14,248 nucleotides of DNA from Faecalibacterium sp. UBA7177 (GCA_002491225.1 DKVN01000127.1:1-14248); one strand, 5' to 3'; shown: positions 7,154 through 13,855, counted from the stretch's first letter. The notes: generated from the sequence alone by a model not told the origin. Translations and numbers: made by a program.

Positions 7154-8830
7154 ATGCGCAAACATTATGAACGCATCCTGCGGGACAGCGAGAGCCGCGT
7201 ACAGCGGTATCTGGATGTCCAGATTCTGGACGAAAGCAGCCCGTTCTGCGGCGGCTTTCCAAAGGCGGACAGCCTGGCGGAGCCCAAAACCGCCATCTAC
7301 CGCCTTACGACCATGACGGCCTGCTGGCTGAACCCGGACAGCCGTTATCATCTGGAAGAGGAGCTGGGCCGCCGCATCCTGCTGGCGCTGGCCTATATCC
7401 GCCGCTCTCAGCGGCCGGGCGGATACTTTGATCTGATCAACTGCAACTTCCTCTCCGGCCCGGACACCGCTTTCTGCGCAAAACGCCTGCTTCCCGTCTA
7501 TGTCTATCTGTGCAGGACGGCGGAGGGTGCGCTGCCCGCCTCGCCGCGGGCGAAGGCCGCTGCCGGGGCGCTGAAGCCCCGCTATGAGGAGATTCTCCGC
7601 GATGCCGCCGACGCGCTTTGCCGCTGCGGCTTCCACACGCCCAACCATCGCTGGGCCATCGCCTCGGTGCTGATGCTCTGCGCAAAGCTGTTCGGCAAGC
7701 CGGAATGCCGCGCCGCCGCAGACGCCATCCTGAAGGAAGGGATCGACTGCAACGCCGACGGCGAGTATGCCGAGCGTTCCGCGGGCAACTACAACCGCAT
7801 CAACAATGACGCGATGATCATGCTGGCCGCGGCCACCGGCGACGAGAGCTACTACGAGCCGGTCCTGCGCAACCTGGAGATGATGCTGAGCTACATTGAC
7901 CCGGACGACAGCATCTTTACCAACAACTCCACCCGCTGGGATATGGGCAAAAAAATCTACCCGCGGGAGTACTATCTGGAGTATCTCTATATGGGATGGG
8001 CCTGCCGCAGGCCGGAGCTGCTGGACGCGGCCAACGCGATCATGCAGATGGTGGACCGCCATGCCCTGCGCAGCTTTGACTGCCTGATCCAGCTGATGTT
8101 GCTGCCCGAGCTGGTTTTGCTGGAGCACGAGGGCTGTGCCGTGCCAACGAACTACCACCGGTACTACGAGAGCTCCGGCATTGTGCGGTGCCGCCGGGAG
8201 GGCTGGTCCTACACGATCCTGAACAACAGCCCCAACTTTTTGTTCTTTCAGCATGGGGATTTCTGCCTGACCGTGCGCATCGGCGCCAGCTTCTGCGAGC
8301 ACCGGGCCTTTGTGCCCGCCCTGCTGGCCCCGCAGGAGGGCGGTTACACCCTGCATCAGACCATGACCGGCTGGTACTACCTGCCCTTTGCCGAAAAGCC
8401 GGCCAGCAGCGACTGGTGGCAGATGGACAACGCCAGCCGGGAGAAGCTCTATGGCCCGGATATGATCTTTGATCTGGCCATCCGAGAGGCGGAGAACGGC
8501 CTGGACATCCAGATCGTCAACTCCGGCATCGACCGCGCGCCGCTGCGGATCGAGCTGGCCTTCAACGCGGGCTGCCGCCTCGAGAACGAACACTTCATGC
8601 TTGACGGCAGCGAGGGCGGCAGCGTTGTTGTAAAGGACGGCACCCTGACGGCCTCCAGGGGCACAAGGGGCATCCAGGTCGGGCCCTGCTTCGCCGCCCA
8701 CAACTACACGGCCGGCAAGGAGGGCAGCATGGGGCGCATGGACGGCTGCTTTACCGCCTACCTGACCGAGTACAGCACCTTTGAGCGCCGGATCTCGCTG
8801 CGCGCTGTTCCCAGCCGCTACGACCAGTAG
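7154..8830 (+). CDS. Heparinase II/III-like alpha-toroid protein (putative polysaccharide/oligosaccharide lyase), 558 aa
   Basis: Residues 1-320 are alpha-helical with a GPDTAF motif (102-107), then TPNHRW (162-167) and DGEYAERSAGNYN (202-214) followed by NN (217-218). Asn164-His165 and Tyr213, about 48 residues apart, match the catalytic Asn/His and Tyr arrangement of heparinase II/III, PL12, PL15, PL17 and PL21 lyases. Residues ~335-555 have the strand-rich look of their C-terminal beta-sandwich. By family logic it would beta-eliminate a uronic-acid linkage, making the unsaturated end that the GH105 enzyme of the same operon removes. This is inference. There is no signal peptide, so it is cytosolic, unlike the exported lyases of this superfamily. 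Start ATG 7154 follows AAAGGGG. A non-lyase toroid hydrolase is the alternative. Confidence 0.75.
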   Translation: MRKHYERILRDSESRVQRYLDVQILDESSPFCGGFPKADSLAEPKTAIYRLTTMTACWLNPDSRYHLEEELGRRILLALAYIRRSQRPGGYFDLINCNFLSGPDTAFCAKRLLPVYVYLCRTAEGALPASPRAKAAAGALKPRYEEILRDAADALCRCGFHTPNHRWAIASVLMLCAKLFGKPECRAAADAILKEGIDCNADGEYAERSAGNYNRINNDAMIMLAAATGDESYYEPVLRNLEMMLSYIDPDDSIFTNNSTRWDMGKKIYPREYYLEYLYMGWACRRPELLDAANAIMQMVDRHALRSFDCLIQLMLLPELVLLEHEGCAVPTNYHRYYESSGIVRCRREGWSYTILNNSPNFLFFQHGDFCLTVRIGASFCEHRAFVPALLAPQEGGYTLHQTMTGWYYLPFAEKPASSDWWQMDNASREKLYGPDMIFDLAIREAENGLDIQIVNSGIDRAPLRIELAFNAGCRLENEHFMLDGSEGGSVVVKDGTLTASRGTRGIQVGPCFAAHNYTAGKEGSMGRMDGCFTAYLTEYSTFERRISLRAVPSRYDQ

Positions 8831-8859
8831 CCGCTTTTTGCCAAAAGGAGGATACCCCC

Positions 8860-9936
8860 ATGGAAATGCTTGATTACATCCGCGAGCAGCCGCTGCTTTT
8901 CGCGCAGGTGCTGGAGGATCGCCTGGCCGCCGCTGCGCCGTTCTGCAGGGTCTGCGAGGCGGTGCAGCCCACCCGGATCGCCCTGATCGCAAGCGGCACC
9001 TCCCGCAACGCCGCCCTGGCCGCCGCCCCCTTTATGGAGTGGGTGCTGGGCATTGAGGTGACGGTGCAGGCCCCGTCCCAGGTGCAGCGGCTGCACGGCG
9101 GGCGGACGCTGGCCATCGTCATCTCCCAGGGCGGCAACTCCACCAACTCGCTGGCCGTGTTCGACCGGCTGGAAGGGGTTCCCACCATCGCCATGACCGG
9201 CAACCCCTACGGCCATCTCAACAAAAAGGGCGATCATTACATCGCCATCCCCTGCGGCGAGGAGCTGGCCGGCCCCAAGACCAAGGGCTATACCATTACC
9301 ATCCTCACCCTTTATCTGCTGGCGCTGGAATATGCGCATCAAAGCGGCCGGGCGGACGCGGCGCAATACGGCGGCTGCCTCGCCGCCCTGCGGGCCGCCG
9401 CCGCGGCCCAGGCCGGCAACATCCAGGCCGCCGAAGAGTGGGTAAGCGCGAACCAGGAATCCCTCAAACACCTGCGCACGGTCTATCTGGTGGGCAAAAA
9501 ACAGGGGATGCAGGTGGCGGCCGAGGGGGCGCTCAAGCTGATGGAGACCCTGCTCATCCCCGCCTTTTCCTTTGATTTTGAGGAGTTTCTGCACGGGCCC
9601 GCCAGCTCGCTTGGAGAGACGGTGAGCGGCATATATCTGCTGCCGCCCCCCGCCGATGCGGACTATGAGCGGATGCAGCGGCTGGTACAATATCATCGCG
9701 GCGTCTGCCCGGCGGTTTACACCGTTGGCCTGTGCGGCGGCAGGGACGGGCGGGACTGTCCGGTCAAAGCCGCCGGGCAGTGGTATACCCAGCCCTTTGA
9801 GCAGATCCTGCCGATGCAGCTGATCAGCGCGGTGATCCCGCCGCTGCTGGGCATCGGGGAGGTTGGTTTTGAGCGGTTTCTGCGTCTGGACGCCATCATG
9901 AACATCAAACAGAAAAACGCTCGAGGGATGCTCTGA
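8860..9936 (+). CDS. Two-SIS-domain sugar-phosphate isomerase/deaminase or deglycase (GlmS isomerase-domain type), 358 aa
   Basis: The protein matches the C-terminal isomerase half of GlmS and lacks the N-terminal glutaminase domain. SGTSRNA (45-51) and SQGGNSTNSL (89-98) are the sugar-phosphate loops of the first SIS domain. The second SIS domain contains EGALKLME (222-229) and EEFLHGP (241-247). Aligned on E. coli GlmS, Glu222, Lys226, Glu229 and His245 fall exactly on the catalytic Glu481, Lys485, Glu488 and His504, so active isomerase or deaminase/deglycase chemistry is expected. Likely roles are conversion of a hexosamine-6-phosphate to a ketose-6-phosphate plus ammonia, or cleavage of an amine-linked sugar phosphate (AgaS/FrlB/GfrE-like). 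There is no DNA-binding domain, so it is not an RpiR regulator. AAAGGAGG precedes ATG 8860, 29 bases after the toroid gene. Confidence 0.88.
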   Translation: MEMLDYIREQPLLFAQVLEDRLAAAAPFCRVCEAVQPTRIALIASGTSRNAALAAAPFMEWVLGIEVTVQAPSQVQRLHGGRTLAIVISQGGNSTNSLAVFDRLEGVPTIAMTGNPYGHLNKKGDHYIAIPCGEELAGPKTKGYTITILTLYLLALEYAHQSGRADAAQYGGCLAALRAAAAAQAGNIQAAEEWVSANQESLKHLRTVYLVGKKQGMQVAAEGALKLMETLLIPAFSFDFEEFLHGPASSLGETVSGIYLLPPPADADYERMQRLVQYHRGVCPAVYTVGLCGGRDGRDCPVKAAGQWYTQPFEQILPMQLISAVIPPLLGIGEVGFERFLRLDAIMNIKQKNARGML

Positions 9937-9968
9937 TGACGCTTTGCCCCCGACCCCTAAACGGGACG

Positions 9969-9994
9969 GCCGGCCGCTGGCAGGATGGCCCGGC
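9969..9994 (+). other. Intercistronic stem-loop between SIS protein and BadF kinase
   Basis: GCCGG (9969-9973) pairs with CCGGC (9990-9994), extended by CC/GG with one bulged C, in the 95-base spacer. There is no T-run. This is weak evidence in GC-rich DNA, noted because each of the three longer spacers of this operon has one. Confidence 0.3.
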
Positions 9995-10031
9995 ATATCC
10001 CAACATCTCTGTCAGAAAGGGAGCGGTTCCT

Positions 10032-10961
10032 ATGAACTATGTGATCGGGATCGACAGCGGCGGCACCCATTACCGGGTGCTGGCCTGCGATCTGCAGGGC
10101 GGGCAGCTCGGCAGCTATACCGGCCAGCCGGCCAACCACTACTGTATGCCCTATGAGGAGGTGTCGGAGCGGGTCAACCGCAGCATTGATGCCTGCCTCG
10201 CCCAGTTCGGCGGCCGGCGGGAGGAGGCCCGCTGCCTCGTCTGCGGCACCACCGGACTGGACAGCGCCGAGGACGAGGCCCTGCTGCGCGGGCTTTACCA
10301 GGGCCTGCCCGGATTCGCCTGCCCGGTCAGGGTCATCAACGATGCCGAGCTGGCGCACTATACCGTCACGGGCGGCGAGGGCGTTTTGGTGATCTCGGGC
10401 ACCGGCTCCATCGCCTTTGGCCGCAGCAGGGCCGGCAAGACCGCGCGGGCGGGGGGCTGGATGTTCAGCATCCTGGGCGACGAGGGCTCGGGCACCTGGG
10501 TCAGCCGTGCGGCGCTGCACGAGGTGGCCCGCTGGCTGGACGGGGCGGCCCCGGCCGGGCCGATGGTGCAAAGCGTCTGCAGCACCCTCGGCATTGCCGA
10601 CCGCGGCGACCTCAACCGCATCGCCGCCCGCTCCAGCGTTCCGCCGTGGCAGGTCCCGGCGCTGGGCAAGCTGGTGAACAAGGCGGCCGGCGAGGGGGAT
10701 GAGGCGGCCCGGGCGATCCTGAAGCAGGCGGCCGGCATGGTATTTTCCATTGTGGAGGATCTTGTCCGCGCGCTTGGCCTGGAACAGACCGAGCCGGACT
10801 TCAAGCTGGGCGTCTGGGGCAGCAGCATCCTCCATTCGGCGCAGACGATGGAGGAGTTTCGCGCCCTGGCGGCGCGCCGCTTTCCGCAGGCGGTGCTCTG
10901 CCTGCCCGGGCGCACCGCCGCGCAGGGGGCGGTCAGCATGGCCCTTGAGCTGATCGGCTGA
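10032..10961 (+). CDS. BadF/BadG/BcrA-fold sugar kinase (N-acetylglucosamine kinase-like), 309 aa
   Basis: This is an ASKHA-fold kinase of the group containing animal NagK and bacterial GlcNAc/glucosamine kinases. GIDSGGTH (6-13) is the phosphate-1 loop, CGTTGLDS (71-78) and NDAE (103-106, catalytic Asp104) follow, and SGTGS (122-126) and GGWMFSILGDEGSG (141-154) are hallmarks of the family. The C-terminal GVWGSS and GRTAAQGA segments complete the nucleotide site. It should phosphorylate an amino-hexose at C6 in the cytosol, feeding the preceding SIS enzyme. The ATG at 10032 is chosen because AAAGGGAG (10016-10023) lies eight bases upstream and the protein then begins at the phosphate loop; an in-frame ATG overlapping the SIS stop would add 32 unconserved residues. 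It is the last gene of the operon. A benzoyl-CoA-reductase activator is excluded because the iron-sulfur cysteines are absent. Confidence 0.9.
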   Translation: MNYVIGIDSGGTHYRVLACDLQGGQLGSYTGQPANHYCMPYEEVSERVNRSIDACLAQFGGRREEARCLVCGTTGLDSAEDEALLRGLYQGLPGFACPVRVINDAELAHYTVTGGEGVLVISGTGSIAFGRSRAGKTARAGGWMFSILGDEGSGTWVSRAALHEVARWLDGAAPAGPMVQSVCSTLGIADRGDLNRIAARSSVPPWQVPALGKLVNKAAGEGDEAARAILKQAAGMVFSIVEDLVRALGLEQTEPDFKLGVWGSSILHSAQTMEEFRALAARRFPQAVLCLPGRTAAQGAVSMALELIG

Positions 10962-10985
10962 GCCCGCCTTTTGCAAAAGGCGGGC
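10962..10985 (+). terminator. Perfect 24-base palindrome at the end of the catabolic operon
   Basis: GCCCGCCTTTTG (10962-10973) is followed directly by its exact reverse complement (10974-10985), immediately after the kinase TGA. It would fold to GCCCGCC/GGCGGGC with TTTTGCAAAA closing the stem. No T-run follows, so termination is probably weak or acts together with the later hairpins. Confidence 0.6.
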
Positions 10986-11011
10986 CGCAAAACCAAAAGA
11001 CGGTTTTGACC

Positions 11012-11039
11012 GGGGCCCTTGGGCCAAGCCCCTGCTTTT
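11012..11039 (+). terminator. Possible weak intrinsic terminator
   Basis: GGGGC (11012-11016) pairs with GCCCC (11028-11032), followed by TGCTTTT. A smaller stem, CAAAACC (10988-10994) with GGTTTTG (11002-11008), precedes it. The T-tract is short, so this is a candidate only. Confidence 0.4.
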
Positions 11040-11056
11040 GGGAGATACAAATACGA

Positions 11057-11108
11057 AGAGCGCCTTTCCTGTTCCGGCCCGCAGGGGCTGGAACGGGAAA
11101 GGCGCTCT
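11057..11108 (+). terminator. 24-bp hairpin with GCAG tetraloop at the convergent junction
   Basis: Bases 11057-11080 pair with 11085-11108 over 24 consecutive positions, with only two G-U wobbles and a four-base loop (GCAG). Read on the plus strand every position pairs; on the minus strand the two wobbles become A-C mismatches. On the minus strand it lies 41 bases after the GntR stop and is followed by a loose T-rich tail (TCGTATTTGTA), while on the plus strand no T-run follows. It probably separates the two converging operons as a bidirectional terminator or 3'-end stabiliser. Confidence 0.65.
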
Positions 11109-11148
11109 GATGTCTGTTGGGGCGGCCGGTTCGGGGCGCGAAAGCGGC

Positions 11149-11895
11149 TTACGGGTTGACCACCTCAAACTCAAAGTTCCGGGTGTACCCGTCCAGGGTT
11201 TCGCCGCTCAGGTCGATGGGCCGGCCGTGCTGGTCAAACACAAGGTTTTTGATGTACAGCACCGGCGCGCCCCGCCTGGTGCCAAACAGGCGGGCCTGCT
11301 CGGCGCTGGCCAGCCGCGCGGCGATGGTGCGCCGGGAGCGTACCGGCCGCAGATGGTATTCGGTCCCGAACACCTCGTACAGCGAACGCTGTTCAAGGTC
11401 GAACCGGTCGATGCCGGGAAAAAGCGGCTCCGGGATGTAATTTTCCACCAGGACAAAGGGCGTGTCCGATACATACCGCATCCGAAGGAGATGCAGGCAG
11501 CGGTCCTCCGGCTTCAGCCCAAGGCAGCCAAAAAGCTCGGGTGCATAGCCGGCCCATTCCTTTTCCAGCAGCACGGTGCGGTGCGCAAGCCCCAGGATCG
11601 CCATCTCCTGGGCAAAGCTCAGCTGCTTGTCCAAAAAGCGGCCGCGGCTGTCCGGCGTGCGCACAAAGGTGCCGCGCCCGCGCATCCGCTGCACATAGCC
11701 GGCCTCGATCAGGGCGTTGTAGGCCTGCCGCGCCACCGGCCGGGAAACGCCCAGCTGGGCGCAGAGCTCCTGCTCGGTGGGCAGTTTGCCCCCCGCCGGG
11801 ATCTTTCCGGAGGTAATCGCGGCCAAAAGCTCCTGCCGCAGCTGCTCGTACAAAGGGGTCGCGCTTGTCTTGTCCAAAAACAGGCCGTCCATCAT
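11149..11895 (-). CDS. GntR/HutC-family transcriptional regulator with UTRA domain (FrlR-like), 248 aa
   Basis: Residues ~12-78 are a GntR winged helix (PLYEQLRQELLAAITSGKIP, LPTEQELCAQLGVSRPVARQ, GRGTFV). Residues ~95-240 are a UTRA effector domain, which in this family binds sugar phosphates or amino-acid derivatives. It is the third gene of a deglycase-kinase-regulator operon, matching the position and type of frlR in fructoselysine operons. It is therefore likely an autoregulated repressor relieved by a phosphorylated sugar-amine. The palindrome at 13886-13899 in the operon promoter is a candidate binding site. AAGGAG lies 5 bases before the ATG at 11895 and 8 bases before a second ATG at 11892, so either may start it. 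It is separated from the kinase gene by 99 bases containing a GC-rich stem-loop. Confidence 0.92.
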   Translation of the reverse strand: MMDGLFLDKTSATPLYEQLRQELLAAITSGKIPAGGKLPTEQELCAQLGVSRPVARQAYNALIEAGYVQRMRGRGTFVRTPDSRGRFLDKQLSFAQEMAILGLAHRTVLLEKEWAGYAPELFGCLGLKPEDRCLHLLRMRYVSDTPFVLVENYIPEPLFPGIDRFDLEQRSLYEVFGTEYHLRPVRSRRTIAARLASAEQARLFGTRRGAPVLYIKNLVFDQHGRPIDLSGETLDGYTRNFEFEVVNP

Positions 11896-11943
11896 GCTCT
11901 CTCCTTACCGTTCCGCCCTCCCGCATCCGGGCAGGAATGCAGG

Positions 11944-11980
11944 GCCCGGCCGCCCCGCTGTGCGCGGGGGCCGGCAGGGC
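11944..11980 (-). other. GC-rich stem-loop between PfkB kinase and GntR gene
   Basis: GCCC (11944-11947) pairs with GGGC (11977-11980), then GCCG (11949-11952) with CGGC (11972-11975) and CCCC (11953-11956) with GGGG (11967-11970), closed by GC/GC around a short loop. No T-run follows on the minus strand, so it could uncouple regulator expression from the two enzymes rather than end transcription. Confidence 0.35.
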
Positions 11981-11994
11981 GCTGTGCGGATGGG

Positions 11995-12849
11995 TCAGGA
12001 TTCCTTTGCCCGCCGGCCAAAGCCGCCCGCCCGCAGGCAGTTCTGCGCGGCGACCCGCTGCCCCTTGGCAAGGGCGGCCAGCAAAGCCTGCTCCGGCATG
12101 CGGCAGCCCTTTTTCCAGCCTGCGCGCCAAAGCGCGCAGAGAAATGCGGCCAAAAAGGAATCCCCCGCCCCCATTGTATCATGCGCGCGGACCATCTGCG
12201 CATCCTTTTGCAGGATTTTTTCACCGTTTGAAAGAAGCTGCCCCCCCGCGCCCATGGTGGCCAGCACATGCACCACCCCGCGCCGGTGCAGCGGGGCGCT
12301 GAAGGCCGCAAACTCCTCCCGGCTCATCGGCCGGCAGGAGAACATGGCAAGGTCCATGCTGCGGCAGACCAAGGCGCGGTATTCCTCGGTGCGGTACTTT
12401 TCCTTTTCGCCAAAGTCAAAGGCAAACAGGGGCGGCAGGGCCTGAACGGCGGCCAGCTGTTCGGGCAGCTTGGCGTTGCAGCTGCTTACCACCAGGTCGG
12501 CCTCGGCCAAATGTGCCAGCAGCGCCGCATTTAGCTGCACCGGCCCCGCCCAGGACGGGCCGGTCACCACATCCACAAAGCTGCGCTCGCCGTTTATCAC
12601 ATCATACCGGCAAAGCTTGGTGGTACGCCCCGGCAGATGCACGCAGTGGGCATAGCTCACCCCGTTTTCCTCCAGCGCCGCCGTGATGGCCCTGGCCAGC
12701 GGGTCGTCGCCCAGGTTGCCCAGGTATTCCGCCTGCGCTCCCTGCCGCGCCGCGTGCACCGCCACGTTCACCGCGTTGCCGCCGGGAAACATCTCGCCCG
12801 TATTGCGGTAGCAGTCCACGCTGTTGTCTCCGAGTGCAATCAGCTTCAT
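11995..12849 (-). CDS. frlD: PfkB-family sugar kinase, FrlD-like (fructosamine/fructoselysine 6-kinase type), 284 aa
   Basis: This is a ribokinase-fold kinase. GDNSVD (7-12), GGNAVNVAV (23-31) and DTMGAGDSFLA (224-234, catalytic Asp230 with the GAGD anion hole) are intact. The N-terminal GDN-VD and GGNAVNVAV pattern and the C-terminal DTMGAGDSF-A-FLC pattern correspond closely to my recollection of E. coli FrlD, rather than to ribokinase or 2-keto-3-deoxygluconate kinase. The expected reaction is ATP-dependent phosphorylation of a 1-deoxy-1-amino-fructose compound at C6, producing the substrate of the deglycase encoded just upstream. The start codon lies one base after the deglycase stop, so the two are translationally coupled. 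The exact amine partner (lysine, asparagine or other) is not determined. The symbol is a homology suggestion only. Confidence 0.83.
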   Translation of the reverse strand: MKLIALGDNSVDCYRNTGEMFPGGNAVNVAVHAARQGAQAEYLGNLGDDPLARAITAALEENGVSYAHCVHLPGRTTKLCRYDVINGERSFVDVVTGPSWAGPVQLNAALLAHLAEADLVVSSCNAKLPEQLAAVQALPPLFAFDFGEKEKYRTEEYRALVCRSMDLAMFSCRPMSREEFAAFSAPLHRRGVVHVLATMGAGGQLLSNGEKILQKDAQMVRAHDTMGAGDSFLAAFLCALWRAGWKKGCRMPEQALLAALAKGQRVAAQNCLRAGGFGRRAKES

Positions 12850-12850
12850 C

Positions 12851-13855
12851 TCAATAGCTCTCTTTCCGGTAGTAGCGGCGGATGTCCAGCGAGTGGCCGG
12901 TGATCTGCTCCAGGTTTTTGCTGATCCGCTGCAGCACCGCCGCCATCACCACCGGGCTCAGCCAGGGGCGGAACTCCGGGCTGATGCCGGGCAGCTCGTA
13001 GTCCCGCGTGTCAAAACAGGTCAGCTTTTGGGTGTGGCGGGCGGCAAACTCCCGCACCCGCTCGTCCAGCGCGCGGGTGGGCCCCTCGGTCAGCAGCAGG
13101 GTGGTGCAGACGTCCTTTTCCAAAAGCTCAAGGGTGCCGTGGAAAAACTCCGGGCTGCTGACGCTCTTGGTGCGGATCCATTGGCTCTCCTCCAGCACGC
13201 ACATGCTGTAGGAATAGGCGGTGGGCCAGAGGTCGCCCGAGCCGATCCAGATGTTGTAGGGCTCCCTGCAGTAATCCAGCGCATACTGCCGGCATTTTGC
13301 GTCGGCCTGTTTGCGCACCTGAGCGAGGGCAAAGGCAAGGTTTTTAAGCTCATCCGCAAAGCGGGGATACTCGGCAAAACAGCCGCTGCGGTGCAAAATA
13401 CGCCCGATCAGCAGGTAAAAGACCAGCTCCTGCGGGCGGCCGCTGCCGTAAACCACCGTGTCACTGCTCAGCTTCTCCAGCGGCGAGTCCGCCTGGCCCA
13501 CCACGCTCACCAGCCGCACCCCCTGCGTCTTGAGCCAGCGGGCCGCCTTGAGGGTTTCGGCGGTATCGCCGGATTTGGAGGTCAAAAAGGCCACCGTGCG
13601 GTTCGTGATGCGGTTGCAGCCCCCCAGCAGCAGCTCGGCGCTGAGGATGTTTTCCACCGGCAGCCGAGAGGCATGCCGGATGTAAAAGGCAAAGGGGTCC
13701 AGCATGGCCTGCGAGCCGCCGCTGGAGGTGAACAGCAGCAGGTCAAAGCCCACGTCACAGATTGAATCGGCAATGGCTTCGATTTCTGCGCGCTGGCGGT
13801 AAATGATCTCACCGTTTGCAAGAATCTGCCGCTCGTCAAAGTTGACCATATCCAT
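12851..13855 (-). CDS. frlB: SIS-domain sugar-amine-6-phosphate deglycase, FrlB-like, 334 aa
   Basis: Two SIS domains cover the protein. SSGGSQAM (44-51) and TSKSGDTAET (92-101) are the sugar-phosphate loops of the first; the second contains LEESQW (221-226) and PEFFHGTLELLE (235-246). Glu223 and His239 are spaced by 16 residues, exactly as the catalytic Glu/His of FraB and FrlB deglycases and of GlmS (E488/H504). The tail RPWLSPVV and DIRRYYRKESY resembles the end of E. coli FrlB. The expected reaction splits a fructosamine-6-phosphate to glucose-6-phosphate and the free amine. Position 216 is Tyr where GlmS has a catalytic Glu, which argues against a GlmS-like isomerase. It is the first gene of the operon, with GAGAGG about ten bases before ATG 13855. 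The symbol rests on homology plus the adjacent frlD- and frlR-like genes; another Amadori compound or glucoselysine is possible. Confidence 0.8.
   Translation of the reverse strand: MDMVNFDERQILANGEIIYRQRAEIEAIADSICDVGFDLLLFTSSGGSQAMLDPFAFYIRHASRLPVENILSAELLLGGCNRITNRTVAFLTSKSGDTAETLKAARWLKTQGVRLVSVVGQADSPLEKLSSDTVVYGSGRPQELVFYLLIGRILHRSGCFAEYPRFADELKNLAFALAQVRKQADAKCRQYALDYCREPYNIWIGSGDLWPTAYSYSMCVLEESQWIRTKSVSSPEFFHGTLELLEKDVCTTLLLTEGPTRALDERVREFAARHTQKLTCFDTRDYELPGISPEFRPWLSPVVMAAVLQRISKNLEQITGHSLDIRRYYRKESY

Noticed and set aside
6032..8992. Open frame of 986 codons on the minus strand across the ROK kinase and toroid genes
   Set aside because: Same codon-bias shadow; it spans two intergenic spacers and two well-supported genes, and has no domain-like pattern.
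8860..9936. Full GlmS glutamine:fructose-6-phosphate aminotransferase
   Set aside because: The N-terminal glutaminase domain with its catalytic Cys1 is absent; only the isomerase half is present.
9936..10031. Earlier start of the BadF-type kinase overlapping the SIS stop codon
   Set aside because: It would add 32 residues before the phosphate loop that begins the family, and a proper ribosome binding site precedes ATG 10032.
11038..12231. 397-codon plus-strand frame opposite the GntR and PfkB genes
   Set aside because: It crosses the 24-bp hairpin and two genes and has no recognisable domain; the minus-strand genes carry full family signatures.
12824..13765. 313-codon plus-strand frame opposite the FrlB-like gene
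   Set aside because: Codon-bias shadow; the minus-strand protein has conserved SIS motifs, catalytic residues and a consensus promoter.
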